Positions 49,736-62,436 of a stretch of DNA of 64,000 nucleotides are shown in pieces (the first letter of the stretch is position 1; each line of letters begins with the position of its first letter). The stretch lies in NCBI GenBank assembly GCA_016758905.1, contig JAEPQZ010000011.1, forward strand, positions 434,001 through 498,000. Direction: 5' to 3'. The position numbers and the translations under genes were made by a program. Origin of the DNA: Umbelopsis isabellina (lineage: Eukaryota > Mucoromycota > Umbelopsidomycetes > Umbelopsidales > Umbelopsidaceae). The notes beneath the pieces were generated by a model that saw nothing but the letters and a program-made list of their open reading frames with translations, was not told the origin of the DNA and made no database searches.

Positions 49736-51512
49736 TTAGAAGTTGTCAAAATTGCCATATTTTGAAGTGGATTTAAGCTTCTTTTTTTCTACATATTGAG
49801 GTAATCCATCATCTATAACATCCCGCTTCTTCGAAGGTTCTGCCATGTATTTACCAACAGAAGATGAGACCGTCTTGGCAGAGTCTTTCTTTTTATTGGG
49901 GCCAAACCACCCCATGGCATCATCTTGAGCACGCTGTGCCTTTGCCCGTTCCTGTTTTTCCTTCTCGTACTCGCCACTGGCCTGTCGTATGAGCCGTTTT
50001 TCAAGTTTGTTATGGTAGTCTTCATAAGGATCTACAAAAACTACGATGTCTTTAATTTTAATGGGTTGCTCTGGTTTATCTTCTTCGGTGGTTGGTATCG
50101 CTTCCATCTTGTTTAATACATCCAACCCACCAACGACTTTTCCGAAGATAGTATGTTTTCGATCGAGGTGTGTACAGGGTCGGTATGTGATAAAGCTTTT
50201 ATAGTGGTATTAGAAAACTTGGCAAACTTTGTAGAGACAATGGCAAGAAAAACGACACTTACAATTGAGAACCGTTTGTGTCTTTACCGCTATTAGCCAT
50301 ACTCAATATGCCTCGGTCGTTATGAGACAATTTACCCCGAATCTCATCTGGAAACTTCGCTCCCCATATCGATTCTCCACCTCGACCCGTACCAGTCGGA
50401 TCTCCTCCTTGTATCTAGTGAACGATATTTGTCAGAGACATGCAGTGTCATTAAATCAATGCTAGGGTGCTACTTACCATGAAATTTTTTATGCTTCGGT
50501 GAAACGAGATACCTTTGTAGTAACCTTTTTTCGCTAATTGAACGAAATTATGACAAGTACGCGGCGTTTGATCGCTAAACAGTTCAATGTTGAGGTTCCC
50601 AAAATTGGTTTGCAGGCTGCAATACGCTTTTGTCTTGATGTGTTTGTACATGAACTCTTCCTCATCGATGAGCTCGCTTTCGTTGATGGTCACTGGGCCA
50701 ACTGCTGTTGATGTCAAAGACGCGGCTGCCTGATTTGTGGAATAATGTGCAGCGTTATATGGAGTTGCTGCTTTCGTTCGGATGGTTGACACAGGAGCTT
50801 TGGGAGTTACTTTGGCAACTTTGGTATCGGGTGATGAAGGTTTATCGGCATTGGCTTCGACAGGCTTGCCAGTCACTTCGGCCAGCACACGAGCAGCGGT
50901 GCCTGTCATATTGATATTATTCAATGGATTCTTCTTTTCTCGCTCAGCTGCAGCATCCACCACCTTCAAGTCATTTTTCTTGTAATGGAATTTCGACAAA
51001 TCTCTGTTTTCGAGGTTATGAGGATCTTGAATCATAATGACATCTTTTCGAGTGAACGCTTCGTCCGTCACCAGATCTCTCCAGTATTTTGCCTTTATGT
51101 TGAGCTTTTCAATAGTATCGTAAGCAAAGACATTCCCTGACGTCTTAATGGCGGCAATGGCGGTATGTTCACTGAAAGTTTTGAAGGTGACGGGGCAATA
51201 AAAGTCGCCATCGTCATTCTTGAAGAAGTTGAGCTTGATCAGATCTTTGGCTTCTAGCTTCTCTCCCGTTACAGGGTTAGTACCAAATTTTTTGATATAC
51301 GGCACAATGTTGACAAGGTCGAACACGATGCCTTCTGGTGTGCAGACGGGATGCTCAAATGGCTGTAATGACAAGGAGCAGCAGTAAAACGGAAGGCGCT
51401 TGAATCCTTCTGAGGATCTCTTGCCAGCAGATCCCGCTGACGCTGAATGCTGACCGACCTCACCACTCCATTCTGCATGAGTGATATAAAGCTTATCAGT
51501 CCACTTTCCCAT
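49736..51512 (-). CDS. PPIL2: U-box cyclophilin, PPIL2 / Cyp60 type
   Basis: A nuclear peptidyl-prolyl isomerase with a U-box, known as a spliceosome-associated protein and E3 ligase. Three exons, 50478-51512, 50263-50414 and 49736-50195, 548 residues. [15 protein letters not shown] opens the protein; [19 protein letters not shown] is the first U-box and [18 protein letters not shown] the second. The cyclophilin domain spans about residues 294-450: [18 protein letters not shown] and [20 protein letters not shown]. His sits where cyclophilin A has the cyclosporin-contact Trp, as is usual in this subfamily. The tail is Lys-rich. It lies head-to-tail with the choline kinase gene. Confidence 0.95.
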
Positions 51513-51904
51513 GACAGTCGTTTAAAGTGGAATGGAAGAAAATGCTGTCAAGCAGAAAATCTTGCTCTTTTGCCAAAAAAAAAAAAGTTTGGCACAGCTG
51601 GACTGTCCGCTCCTATTACCAAATGTGGTATGCTGGATGGGGCACTTTGAAAATATACTATATGAGGCTATGTTTGAATAAAGTTGAATTTATTATATAC
51701 ACTTTTAGGAGGAAAGAATTACATTATGGTGGTATTTCAGTACAAAAACAGTAGAAGAGAAGGGGAAATATATATGTCGAACAGAGAGTTTGATGTTGAA
51801 TCAAAACTATTGGAGGATTATGTAAAAAATATAAGGGTAAGGGTAACAGGTCGCTGAAAGAAAGGTTAACAGCTAAAACATTCTCAACGAAAGAGAGTTT
51901 AGTC
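51513..51904. other. Spacer, no gene
   Basis: 5' flank of PPIL2 and 3' flank of the choline kinase gene. AT-rich with an A-run at about 51577-51588; no coding frame. Confidence 0.5.
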
Positions 51905-53603
51905 TTAATTCTGGTTCCCTAACATTGTGTTCTTCCACGCTGCCCAACCAGTTTGGAACGATGTCATTCTTTCAGTGGCATACTGGAAAAAGTCATAATC
52001 GATTTCACTTTGATTAGCTTGAATGAGACCCCACAAGCTCCAAAAGAAATGACTAGCCAAACGGTAGCCTGCAACTTCACGCAAAAGCTGATCGACTTCC
52101 AATTGACGTTGTGATTTAGAACTAGTAATGCCTTGGACAACATCACGTTCGTCAAGATAAGCATCAATAAATCGAGTTTGCTCAGCTAGTGAGGGGTAAC
52201 AATTTTCATGCATCTTTGCTGGCTCATTACTATGATAATCTGCTGTCCATTCACAAAAATGATTGGCGATATCAAATCCACGAGGGTTATAGCCACTATA
52301 CTCGAAATCAACAACCACGAGACGTTCAGTACCATCTCGCAATCGCATGATGTTTCCATATTGAGTCTACGGAGAGAATTGCGTGATTAGCAAGGCTATT
52401 GTTGTCATCAAAATTTGTGCATGAGAACACTGGTAATTATTATTTTTTCTTGTACTTACATCATTGTGGGCGAAAACAATTGGACTATGTAAATTGTCCA
52501 AATACTTTTTGAAAACGGGCATATCTGCAAATGCTTGAGGCAAGTCAAAACATTTGATCGTGGATCTGTGATGCTCACTGCGTTTTTCCAAATTTGGTAA
52601 GATGGATTGAACAATTGGTATCCAATTGAAGATATTTCTCCAAAGCTCAGGTAAAATATTGACTTCGTTGGGATAGCTATGCACTATGGCATGCAGCTCA
52701 TAGAGCCCACGAGCAATCTGGCAGGATGTCTTAGGAACACGAATATCATCTCGAGTGAGTGTATAACAATCAAGGTATTGCTCCACTCTACCGTTGGCAA
52801 ATGTACCCAACAAGAGAGCACCAATTCCAAGGCGCGATAGGATACCGAGCCAGACAAGCTCTTGTTCTCGGTCGACCAATTGGTCACAACCTATACCATA
52901 TACTCGAAGCAAAACTCTCCTGTAAGGATTTTGAGCAGTTACAAAAAATACGGCACTGTGCAAATAAAGTAAGTCAGCAATGATTGTGTGACGTTGCCAA
53001 GGCCAGTTTAGAAAAAAAAAAAAAAATCTGGTCACAATTTCGGACGCACGGCATGGAATACTTACTTGGTCATGGCTCCACTAACCCGGTCAAGCTCAGC
53101 ATGTTCCACATCATTCCATTCTGGCAATAACTTTTGTATGACGGTAATAGCAGTTTTCATCAGCTGCTCACCTTTGACGCTACTGAAACATATTTCTTAA
53201 TATTAACAATTTGTATTATCTGGGTACCATATTAAGAAATTGGATGATGACAACTTACAGTAAATCAATTTCGTCGTCTGCAGATGGTACGGAATGAGAG
53301 CTCGGTGCAAGTTCATTATAGCTAGTCATGTTTGAATGTGTCTTGGCAAACTGGGGAGCTATGCAATATTGAGATAAGTATCAAATTAAGAAAAGAATTG
53401 CAGTGTGTCGTTTTGTAGCTGTCTTGGCAAATGATAAACATACCTTGATCGAAAACAGAGTCATTGATGTAAGAAGAGCTCCCTGAGGCAGGTTGAGACG
53501 GAATGGGGTCTGACCCATCCAACATTTTGAAAGGTACAGGCATTTCGAAAACCGGCGAAGGAATAGAAAAGTGAACAGTTGGAATCAATTGGGGACCAAT
53601 CAT
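51905..53603 (-). CDS. CKI1: Choline/ethanolamine kinase
   Basis: Phosphorylates choline and/or ethanolamine with ATP, the first step of the CDP-choline (Kennedy) pathway. Five exons: 53444-53603, 53259-53358, 53066-53182, 52460-52955 and 51905-52366, 444 residues. The kinase part starts near ITVIQKLLPEW and SGAMTNAVFFVTA. The catalytic loop VFAHNDTQYGNIMRLR and the choline-kinase motif VVVDFEYSGYNPRGFDIANH plus FCEWTADYH are complete. The N-terminal 70 residues are Ser/Pro-rich and less conserved; the start at 53603 is the first ATG of the exon, with later ATGs possible. Choline versus ethanolamine preference cannot be told from sequence alone. Confidence 0.93.
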
Positions 53604-53923
53604 ATATAAATTTTTGTGCTGGGGTGAATCACATGATGTCGACTGAGTGTTATTTGTGCGCCTCCAAATTAGAAAATTAGAGTTATGTACCAATCACGCG
53701 ATGTGGTGCTGCAAAATTTCAGCTAATGCTCAGTCTTTATTTTTTGATCCAGGAACTTCTATTCATATGTACAAGAAGAAAAAATGCAAAAGTTCCAAAA
53801 ACAAAAGAACTGCTGCGATAATAATACATGTAATACAATAAGCAAAAGCAGAATAGTGTGGGTTTACAGAAAGGTAGATTGGGATGGCAGTTGGGGGGGG
53901 GGGATAAAGGGCATGTACTCATG
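53604..53923. other. Spacer, no gene
   Basis: 5' flank of the choline kinase gene and 3' flank of the DHHC gene, with a G-run at about 53894-53903. No coding frame. Confidence 0.5.
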
Positions 53924-56018
53924 TTAGTTTTTGGTCTTCTGATTACGTTCTTCTTGGTTGTATTCTTCCAAAGCTGCCGAATTGTATCGGTGTTCTATGC
54001 CATCACCGGGGCTATTACCGATAGGTACTGAAAATGTAATGAGATAGATTAATTTGACATGTTGTGATAGGGCACAAAAAGCCCATTCCGATAGGCGATC
54101 TCTACTTACTAAACCAGAGCAATACATTTGGTCCCATGACATCTCTCCAGTTGTACCAAACGCCATTATTGTACAGATTTTTGCCCGTCAAGGTGAAGGT
54201 CTCGGGCAGTCTAACATTCTTATCTGCTTTGTTTGGTTGTTCCTTTTTCTCAATGCGACCCTCCTCCATATCACGCTCCACATGAGCGCCATCTTCCCTT
54301 TGGGCTTTCTCTTTTTCGGCTTGGATACGTTGTGTGCGTTGGAATTGGAACTTCTGGTCATGGTCTGGTCTACTGATATCCCACGCATGATAAATTTTGT
54401 TTTCAATGGTAGTGCGCCCCAAAGTTACCAGGCCAAGATGGGCACATGTGAAAGCTCCGACCAAGAAGGTCAAGATCCCGCTACTATTATGTGGAACAGA
54501 AAGCGTGAGCATTCCGTTATCATACAAATACCGTTCGTTCACAATAGAATCACCCAGATAAACTTACATGACAAGGGCAACGATGGTAAATCCATCAAAG
54601 GTGTCCTGTTCATATGGAAATGGAGTTTTAGGATTTCAAACATAGTTTCGTGATAGTCATTGATATTACTTTATAGCCACTCTACTTACCATACGACCAT
54701 ATTTGGCAAATGCTATTGCCGTAGTGATAAGCATCCAACAACTCGCAGCAGAGGTATAACACAAAAACTGGATAAAGAACTTATAATTGTTATATCCTAC
54801 GCAACCGTTGACCCATGGACAATGGCTAAACAAAAAAAGACGTAAAAAGGATATACATGTAAGTATAAAAGCCTCCTTCTTTCCACAAGCACTGTACTTC
54901 ACAAATCACTTACTGATCCATCTTCAATACACATTCATCACAAATACTGCAATGATGTGTACGATCTGGCTTCCAGCATTGGCAGGTTTTGCACCACTTG
55001 ACTTCAGGTAAGATAGATTCAAAATTAATGTGTGGACGGGATGATTCGGCTCCCTTTTCCGCCTTTCCAGGGATGAGGGATTTTTCATCCTGAGAGGGCT
55101 CTGGAGTGGTGTTGGTGGCGGAGTGCTCATCAGTAGGAGATGAAGCTGGCTCTTCTTCTTCTTGTGGCGTTGGCGGATTATTTTCAGAGTTTGTGTCATC
55201 CGTACGGTGGTTGTCCAACTCTGCCACGTTTAACAGAGCCTGAACCGGGAAGGAAGTTTCACGCTCTAATTTGTTTGGAGTGGCTGTAGCACTGGTGGAC
55301 TTTGTACCCATTATTGTTACACTATCAACTCCGTCCGCAATTGACTTTGTCCTTTTTGGTCGCTGTTGAATTACCCCCAAACCAACCAGATCACAAAGCG
55401 AAATCAAGGGAAAATTGGATAACGAGAGCATTATTAGAAAAAAAGAGGATAAAAAAAAGCAGATGGGATCATTGTCAAAGCTTACCTTGCTGGGACTACC
55501 TGGCTTACGGGTAACAATTCTGGCATAGGCAAACAACAGCATGAAGAGAAAGAAGCAAAATGGAACAAGGTATCCAATTGCCAGGTTTCTTTGACCAATA
55601 GCAAGTAATTTCACTATATACAAGTAATGATTAGTGCCATTGCGCAAATGGTCAACAGATCATCTTGTGATCTGCGCAATAACAATGAATCACAAAACTT
55701 ACCACACACTCGATCTATATAGCTGTATGTGGCGATGGCGATGATTCCCAAAACTACAAACACTGGTAAGAATCCCCAATCACGATGTTGTCCTTGCTTT
55801 TTGCCCTTTGGCGGAGGCATAGGGAAGTCAGTCAAAGCCGATACAAAGAAGATCAATGGCCACATCCTTGCGTATATTGGAGAGTCTGTAGAGCAACCAC
55901 ATGCTTGCTGTTGATCTGCAGGATTTGAAGACGGCATGGTGGTTGGAAAGCACGTCTTCAAAGGATGTTGTCCTATGATTTGAATAAACTTGCGACGAAA
56001 GGCAAGAAATCGAGACAT
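53924..56018 (-). CDS. DHHC protein S-palmitoyltransferase
   Basis: A membrane enzyme that attaches palmitate to cysteines of proteins, probably at Golgi, vacuole or plasma membrane. Seven exons: 55703-56018, 55486-55613, 54914-55362, 54690-54825, 54568-54605, 54110-54483 and 53924-54027, 514 residues. Four hydrophobic segments flank the catalytic Cys-rich domain: WCKTCQCWKPDRTHHCS, CDECVLKMDHHCPWVNGC. The DHHC tetrad is completed across the 54825|54914 junction (CA|C). LGRTTIE gives the TTxE motif after the last helix. An inserted acidic Ser/Pro-rich loop of about 150 residues sits between helix two and the catalytic domain, unusually long. The exon at 54568-54605 is only 38 nt. Confidence 0.93.
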
Positions 56019-57958
56019 TTTTTTTTGGTGTGAGGTTGAGTAAGGAAATACCGAATTTGGTTGTACGTATCAGTGACGCAATTCCCTCGGTCTACAATTC
56101 TTGTGTTCTATCTCGTCTAGAGCTATGTCCTTTGCCTGCTCAATTCGTTTCTAAACAATGCAAAAGGGCAACAGACAGGTAAGCAGGCGGGCTGTGAATA
56201 GAACAGCCTTTTATATGGAGACGTTGGCAAAATGGGATTAGGATTTAAAATTAACTTACGGAGTGGCAGGCAGAAAGGTTAGTTCTCCGCACGTGAAGCA
56301 ATAACAATTGGTTCAGAATTTCAACAATTGCCCAAAACTGTGCGGCATTTTCGCAGTCCCCTTAGCCAAAATTTGGGCTTGGCCAGTGCAGCTTATTTGA
56401 TTTTGCAGCTTATTTAATTTTGTGCCTACTTGTAGCACCTAAATCTGCCGGCGAAAACAGTTTATACTGTATAACTTATATATGTAATATAGACTATATG
56501 TACATGATTCATTTTGAAAGACTCTATGGCCTCAACATCTCTGTACTTGAAATTTGACCTCATGATATGTGGCTATATTCGGATGGCCAGTGAATAAAGC
56601 ATGAGTTGCAAATCCATCGCGCTTATTGGACCCGAACTCGATATATATTGAATATGATTGTATGCACAATCCGTGTGATAAAGTGTTATCGTATGACAAG
56701 AATATCTATGTATTCAATTGTCTTTCTTCCACGTCCTCAATCTGCTGCTTGCAAAATGAAAGGTCAATATGAGCTTGTATTAATGCTTAATTCCTAGTTT
56801 GGAACGGCGTTACAGACCATCCCGCCTAAAACAATGATAGCATCGTCGTCTTGTGACCAAAACAATCTTGGTATGTATAATTTGGTCATTATGAGGGATT
56901 CCAATAGAACGTTGTTCTGTGTAAATACACAACTTTCCATAAACTTCATGCGATGATATCAGTACCATCAATACATATACCAGATTCATTGCTGGTAAAG
57001 ATAGAAAGTATTACCTAGACAAGACTTGTGTGCCACTGTAATAAGGTGAGTGAAAATGTACAAATTTGGAAATTTGGGATATTACAGCGACTTGACTGGG
57101 CTTGGTTTCCGCTGCAGCACAAATACAATACGACATCCAAAAGCTCTGACGCGTGTTTACGAAAAAAGACATTGTATATTCAAAAAGATTCTGCCATACT
57201 CTTTTTGTATCATATATTGGGATTTTGTATCATATGCTGCATTTTTTGCGTCTTATGTAGGAATAGTTTCTGATTAAGATGTCATGTTCATTCACAAGCT
57301 ATTCTTCGGTTTCTCCTGTAATTAGTATCCAACAATCTGGCTTTAACCGACACAAATAAAGAAGGAACGGGGCGGCTAAATGTGACAGAAAGGTGGAAGT
57401 AAGCTTGTTCAAATTAAGCCCAAAGATGTCTGTTTATGACAGAATACATAGACTCTTTTGGCTTTGTATACGTCGGCGCTCCAAAGGCTGTGACCAGAAA
57501 CCGATGGAGATGTTACGATTTATCATTTTGTTTATTCGTGTGCCATGGAATAATACGTTTCCAACGCTTCGAAATAGCCAAGAGATGTTTAAGTCACAAA
57601 CATGATGAGTTTTTCTGGGGCTTTTTGCAGCAAGTCAGTCAAGCCAAGCCAGCCAAGTTCTTTTCATTTTCGTGCTTGGGCCGAATTTTCTTCCGGAGCG
57701 ACAAATGGCGTAAAGTGAACTTTCACCAAAGCCCCTTGCCTAACAACAACATCTTGGAAGGCATAGGAATCCCCAGTTCAACTTATTCATGGCTTTTCTG
57801 CATATGAGATGACTAAAATCCGATGGTAAACCATCAATGTCAAGAGTTAAGTTGCCCAGAACTGAAACAAAAAAGAGACCCAAAAATCATACCATCTTGT
57901 GGTGGGTTAATGCAAAATATTGGTTCGGCTTCTCGGCTCAAGAACATGTATATGCGAC
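56019..57958. other. Intergenic, no gene supported
   Basis: Large AT-rich gap upstream of the DHHC gene. The longest plus-strand frame (57436-57807, 123 codons) contains GAPKAVTRNRWRCYDLS but no recognisable domain. No tRNA or repeat was found. Confidence 0.4.
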
Positions 57959-58631
57959 ATGGCTGAACAGGCTCAATTTAGCTGTGCGAAGCGAGTAGCA
58001 GGCGTCAAGCCTTGGCAAAAGTCTGGGGACCCAAACAGGAATTGCAGTCCAGGGTCCGTCACCTCTGGGCCCAAAGGCATTCAACCAGCTTGCCATAAAA
58101 GGCAATGCAACAATTTGTCATGGCAACCTTGGAGCCCCGAGCATTATTTCATCATGAATCGTGATGAGGTCTCTTATTCTGCATGTATTGCTTTCCAAGA
58201 TCGAAGATTCATCTTAGATTTTAGTCATGACATTTTTTCATATGTTGAATTACCCCTGTGCATAAATGCATCGCATAATATGTTCCTAGTGGTTTTACCA
58301 TTATTAGTATGGTAAAATATAAAAGGGCCATAAATACAACATTGACCGGTTTGGGAACCGAGAATGCTCGTCCATGTTAGGCCCATTGAGCTAAGTTACT
58401 AAAAAAAATCTTTTCAGCCAGCGCGCAGACTTCCCTACTTCAGATCGTAAAAAGCCTCCAAAGGAAAAAGCAGGCTATGACACCATAGTGATGGGAAGCC
58501 GATTCGAGACCGGCATTTCATCATCGGGATCTGAAAATTATGGACAGTTTACTAGCGCACCAACCACCAACGGAAATAGAAAACGTTTTTCGCAGGCACA
58601 GAAAATCACTAAGCGAGCAGGTGTCTTTTGA
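57959..58631 (+). CDS. Candidate two-exon gene of unknown function
   Basis: The second exon, 58418-58631, has strong coding character: QRADFPTSDRKKPPKEKAGY, then MGSRFETGISSSGS and NGNRKRFSQAQKITKRAGVF before the stop. It is preceded by a good branch site and TTTTCAG. A donor GTAAAA at 58312 joins it in phase to an upstream frame with ATG at 57959, giving 188 residues whose first-exon end (NASHNMFLVVLPLLV) is hydrophobic. Alternatively transcription starts at the TATA-like AAAATATAAAAGG (about 58314-58326) inside that intron and translation at ATG 58491, giving 46 residues. No family is recognised. The C-terminal exon is more credible than the first. Confidence 0.4.
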
Positions 58632-58997
58632 ATTTGTTTAATTAGACATTTTTATAGACAGTAAATTAAAGTTATTTACATTTGATGCACTCGATGGGGA
58701 TCAATGGTATAAAAGATATGTTTTCTTTTTCAATTATGTTAGAGGGGGTTAGCTTTGAAGAAAAAAACAAGAGGAGAAATACAAAAGTAATATATGCACA
58801 GAAAGGCTGAGGGAGGAATTCGGACTTTTTTGGTTCTTTGATGTTCTTTATGAGAATGTGGTAGATGAATACACACATTACATAGAAACAAGAAGACTTT
58901 GGGAAGTGATATTGGTATTATTTACAAAAGATGTTTGGGGATTAATTTTTTTGGGGGTTTTTTAAACAAGTAGTGGTGTGCGTATCATTTCCCTGTT
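58632..58997. other. Convergent 3' flanks
   Basis: AT-rich DNA between the candidate plus-strand gene and the ECL1-like stop; likely 3'UTRs. Confidence 0.5.
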
Positions 58998-59452
58998 CTA
59001 TAAAGCAAAGACCCTCTTCTTGGAGGATTTGTAGGTGGGAAGTTCGGATGGACGTCTTTGATCAACGCTGGACGACACTGACTGGCCCAGTGAGAATGGT
59101 GGAGGTGACAGACGACTGTAAGACATGGTCTTCATATATGGTGACAGAGTTGGTGATGACACGGTGGATGAAGACGTGGCCGTCAATGATGGTGAAGTAC
59201 TGGATGTGCTATGTGGGAAGTCTTGCAACTCTGGATATTGATAGCCAAGCATGGGGTGATGCTCCAAGGCATCTGAGCGTAAGCAACCTTCTGAGCAATA
59301 TAATGAACTCTGTAATAAACATGATTGATTAATAAATACTGGTTCGACTGGCTGTATGGGTTGTAAAGGACGGCGGTGAGATTGCTTACCGAGAAGGGAC
59401 TGATTTGCTTATCGCAGTAAGTACACCAATTGGTATCACACATGATAGACAT
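58998..59452 (-). CDS. ECL1: ECL1-family small zinc-binding protein
   Basis: Members of the fungal Ecl1 family are small zinc-binding regulators; fission-yeast Ecl1-3 extend chronological lifespan and respond to nutrient stress. Two exons, 59390-59452 and 58998-59309, 124 residues. The N-terminus reads MSIMCDTNWCTYCDKQI and, after the intron, SSLYCSEGCLRSDA: four zinc ligands in the C-x2-C ... C-x3-C layout (Cys 10, 13, 26 and 30), split by the intron. The rest is Ser/Pro/Thr-rich and probably disordered, as in the family. Intron removal is required to complete the zinc site, which supports the model. Confidence 0.75.
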
Positions 59453-60398
59453 GGAATATTAATTGAAAAAGGGTGTTGAGTATGGAAAGAAAGATGTGTT
59501 GTTGGTTACAGAAAATATGGGGATGGAATTGGCTCACGAGAGCTTTATATATGGCCAGCTTTTTGAACTTCCTTCGAGTTCCAGATTTTTCACAATCCGA
59601 AAATGGATATGACCCGGGTTGAGTCACTGGACATCGTCAAATTGAGCTCACTATCACAACATGAGCTCCGATTGGCCAGGCAAAATGTCGCAATTGGATC
59701 ATCGTCTTCAACACGTTTTTGCACCATTTCAGCGCACTTAAACATCATGGACGGCCAACCGTTTCTCGCTCACTGCACGTTTTTCTTGCACGATTTTCAT
59801 AATGAAAAAATAGACTAATACACCCACAGTTTACCTGAAAAGTCAGCAAAGGCAAAATAAATATTTCTCATGATTCAGAGATAGCTAAAATACGAATAAA
59901 TCCACCAACGTTTACTTGGCATCGCCTATCAGAATCCGTCTCGGGTGATAACGTTGCCTCACAAATATCAGTTGTTGGCTCACCCACAGCGATCTGAGTA
60001 GAAAATTTTCGCACTACTTATCACTACGAGTCATAGCGTTACAAGATGTGTGCCTGCCTTCGGATCAACTTTCTGCTTTAGCTTACCTTTTTACTGTAAT
60101 CAAAAATAAAAAAAACAATAATAAGGAACGAATGAGGCTAATTAAAATTTTCAATATATCCCTCGTTGTTGCAAACCCCCTCTTCTACAATACGTGCTTG
60201 CTCATGTGTCCTATCTGTGTGCTTTGCCTCCCGCAATCACCTAATAAATCTGAATTCTTGTTTTTCTCTGTTTTAAAGTAACATGGCAGATCTACTAACA
60301 TAAAATTTATTAGGAAATTTTCACACAGAGGAATTTTCAATCTGATTTTTTGCCTGCATTGAACATACAACACTATTTCACTTCTGATTTATAGGTTT
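59453..60398. other. Intergenic, no gene
   Basis: 5' flank of the ECL1-like gene and 3' flank of the RhoGEF gene. No coding frame or structured RNA signal was recognised. Confidence 0.5.
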
Positions 60399-62436
60399 TT
60401 ACATATATCTTGGCACAAAATTATTAGTGGGCGCCATATAAGTATTGGGTGGAGTAGGTATTAGTTTAGAGCTTCCCTTGGAAGATTTCAGTGGTTTGCC
60501 CTTGAGATCAAATCCGTCCGAGCCAGTTGTGGACCCGGATGATACCGTGCTTGTCCGTGACAAGTTCGCCTCGGAAGATGACTTTAACTTGTTGGCTAGA
60601 AATAATTATAATTGCCAATTGTAAGTAAAGTTTAAGTCATTTTCACACAGTCAACGCATGCTGCTTACAATAATCCAGTCTAGCTTGCTGCTTTTGATGT
60701 TGGAGTGTATCTATAACTTTTTGGATGTCTTGTATCCATGCTTGTTGTTCTTCTTGACTATTGGTTGCCAGTAGGTAGGTCGCACTTATACTATTGCCAG
60801 TGACATAATTGATAGGTTTCGTGTTGCCTATGACCGTCATACTCATGGTACTTTGCAGCTCTGTCGTGACCAATTCAAATACATTTTTTCGCTCCGTTCG
60901 TTCTGGACCCACGGCCCGTACTTTAGCGTTTAGCATATCGATGACACCCTTGTATTGCACTGGAGCCCCTTTACTATCTTTAGCACGTCCCCAAATCAAC
61001 ATGTCATTGAAGAGGAAAAAATGACGCGGTCCAGACATTGAGGCTTGCCCACCGCTGGACGGTAACTTGACTAGTTCTCCTGTTTTGACTAGTCGCCGGT
61101 ACATCGTGACTAGACTAGGAGAGTTCTGAATTGACGTATACACGTCCATGACTCTAGCTGCTCCTAGACTGTTGTCGATTCTGTAAATAGAAGTAGAGGG
61201 TGTATTTGGGGGGAATATTGTAAGACGTCCGGTCACATTTGGTTTAAATTTAGCCGCCATTCTCTGAAATAACTTACAGTGGTTGAACATCAGCGGCAAT
61301 GAGAGACAGCCGCTGCGCACATTGTGTGAGCATGGCATAATCCGGGTGCAGATGATCGGTGTACTTGACAAGCAACTGTACAGCCGAGACATAATAGCCT
61401 ATACGTTTAAGTGGCGCTTGCAACAACTGAAATAAGCTGCAATTGGGCTGTCCTGAGTCGTCTTGGCACGTCTAGCAAAATCGAAAAAATGAAACCAAAA
61501 AGTTGTTACCAATACTGTGGGAGGATCATTCGTCCTGGTCATGTTGTGTCTATATACCTTGGTGAACTTGCGAAAAACTTGAACCTTGTACAACCGTTCA
61601 TAAGTGACCACAGCAGACGGAAACGCCTTCATATATGGGGTATATTCCTTCAAAACAGGAAACTGTGGACATTCTTGGTTACAAACACCAATATCATTTT
61701 GGGGGTTATCTCAAGGAAAAAAACACCATTTACCAGTTGCCGAAATACATCGCTAATTAATTGAGTTGGACCCCATATGCGGAACCTGCAGAAACATGGT
61801 CAATTTCTTTTTTTCTTGGATGGGCGGCGGTGGAGGTGGCGCGGCGGCACTGCATTTATTACCTGCTTTCTAATTTTGATAAATATTCTTGGTGTAAGAA
61901 CAGTAATTGTTCAAGGTTGCCAAATAACAAACGAAGTTCTTGATCGGTGCATACGATACGACCACTGAGTAATCCATGGCTAGCCTGCGCCGGGATTTGT
62001 TTTCGCAAAGGGACAAGGTAAGCATCCCGTGCTGTTACCATGTCCATGGTATATCGGATCTCAGACTGGAAGAGTTCGTACAATAATTGCTCACGCTCTT
62101 GATGGCGTGACTCATTGGCTGTGTTAAAGCGCAGATCGTGTTAATCCAAAAAAAATGTTCAAAATCAGGTAGCTTGTTTATTGGCCACGAGACAAAATAA
62201 GTGTGGTATGTGTGCTTACCCATCTCATTGGGATCATCAGCATCGCTATATTCATTGTAAAGATCATCAATGATCGACATGTCTTCCAAAAGTTCTGCAC
62301 TCATCGCGTTAGATATTTGACTTTGGCTGCTGAATATACTGAAGTTGCTGGAATGGATCGTTTCATGTGATGACGCACTCATAGCTTGGCTATGGTACCT
62401 ATTTGATTTTGATGCATTGTCCGTTCCTGTGAACAT
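60399..62436 (-). CDS. Rho guanine-nucleotide exchange factor with DH-PH domains
   Basis: Activates a Rho/Cdc42-type GTPase at a membrane. Seven exons: 62220-62436, 61863-62118, 61734-61785, 61558-61662, 61278-61471, 60669-61180 and 60399-60595, 510 residues. The Dbl-homology domain starts near residue 75 (QLLYELFQSEIRYTMDMV), continues with QELRLLFGNLEQLLFLHQEY and LFQLLQAPLKRIGYYV plus LLVKYTDHLHPDY, the conserved third helix region. The PH domain follows (GPRHFFLFNDMLIWGRAKD to EEQQAWIQDIQKVIDTL). The tail is Ser/Thr/Pro-rich. The start is uncertain: ATG 62436 may lie in a leader intron whose donor is at 62766 (GTAAGT) and acceptor at 62431, in which case translation starts at the next ATG near 62382. 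Confidence 0.85.

Noticed and set aside
57436-57807. 123-codon plus-strand frame
   Set aside because: No domain, no splice support and no recognisable motif; length is not rare for AT-moderate spacer of this size.
58491-58520. B-box-like GATTCGAGACC suggesting a tRNA
   Set aside because: No A-box or cloverleaf upstream; the stretch lies inside a coding-like frame.
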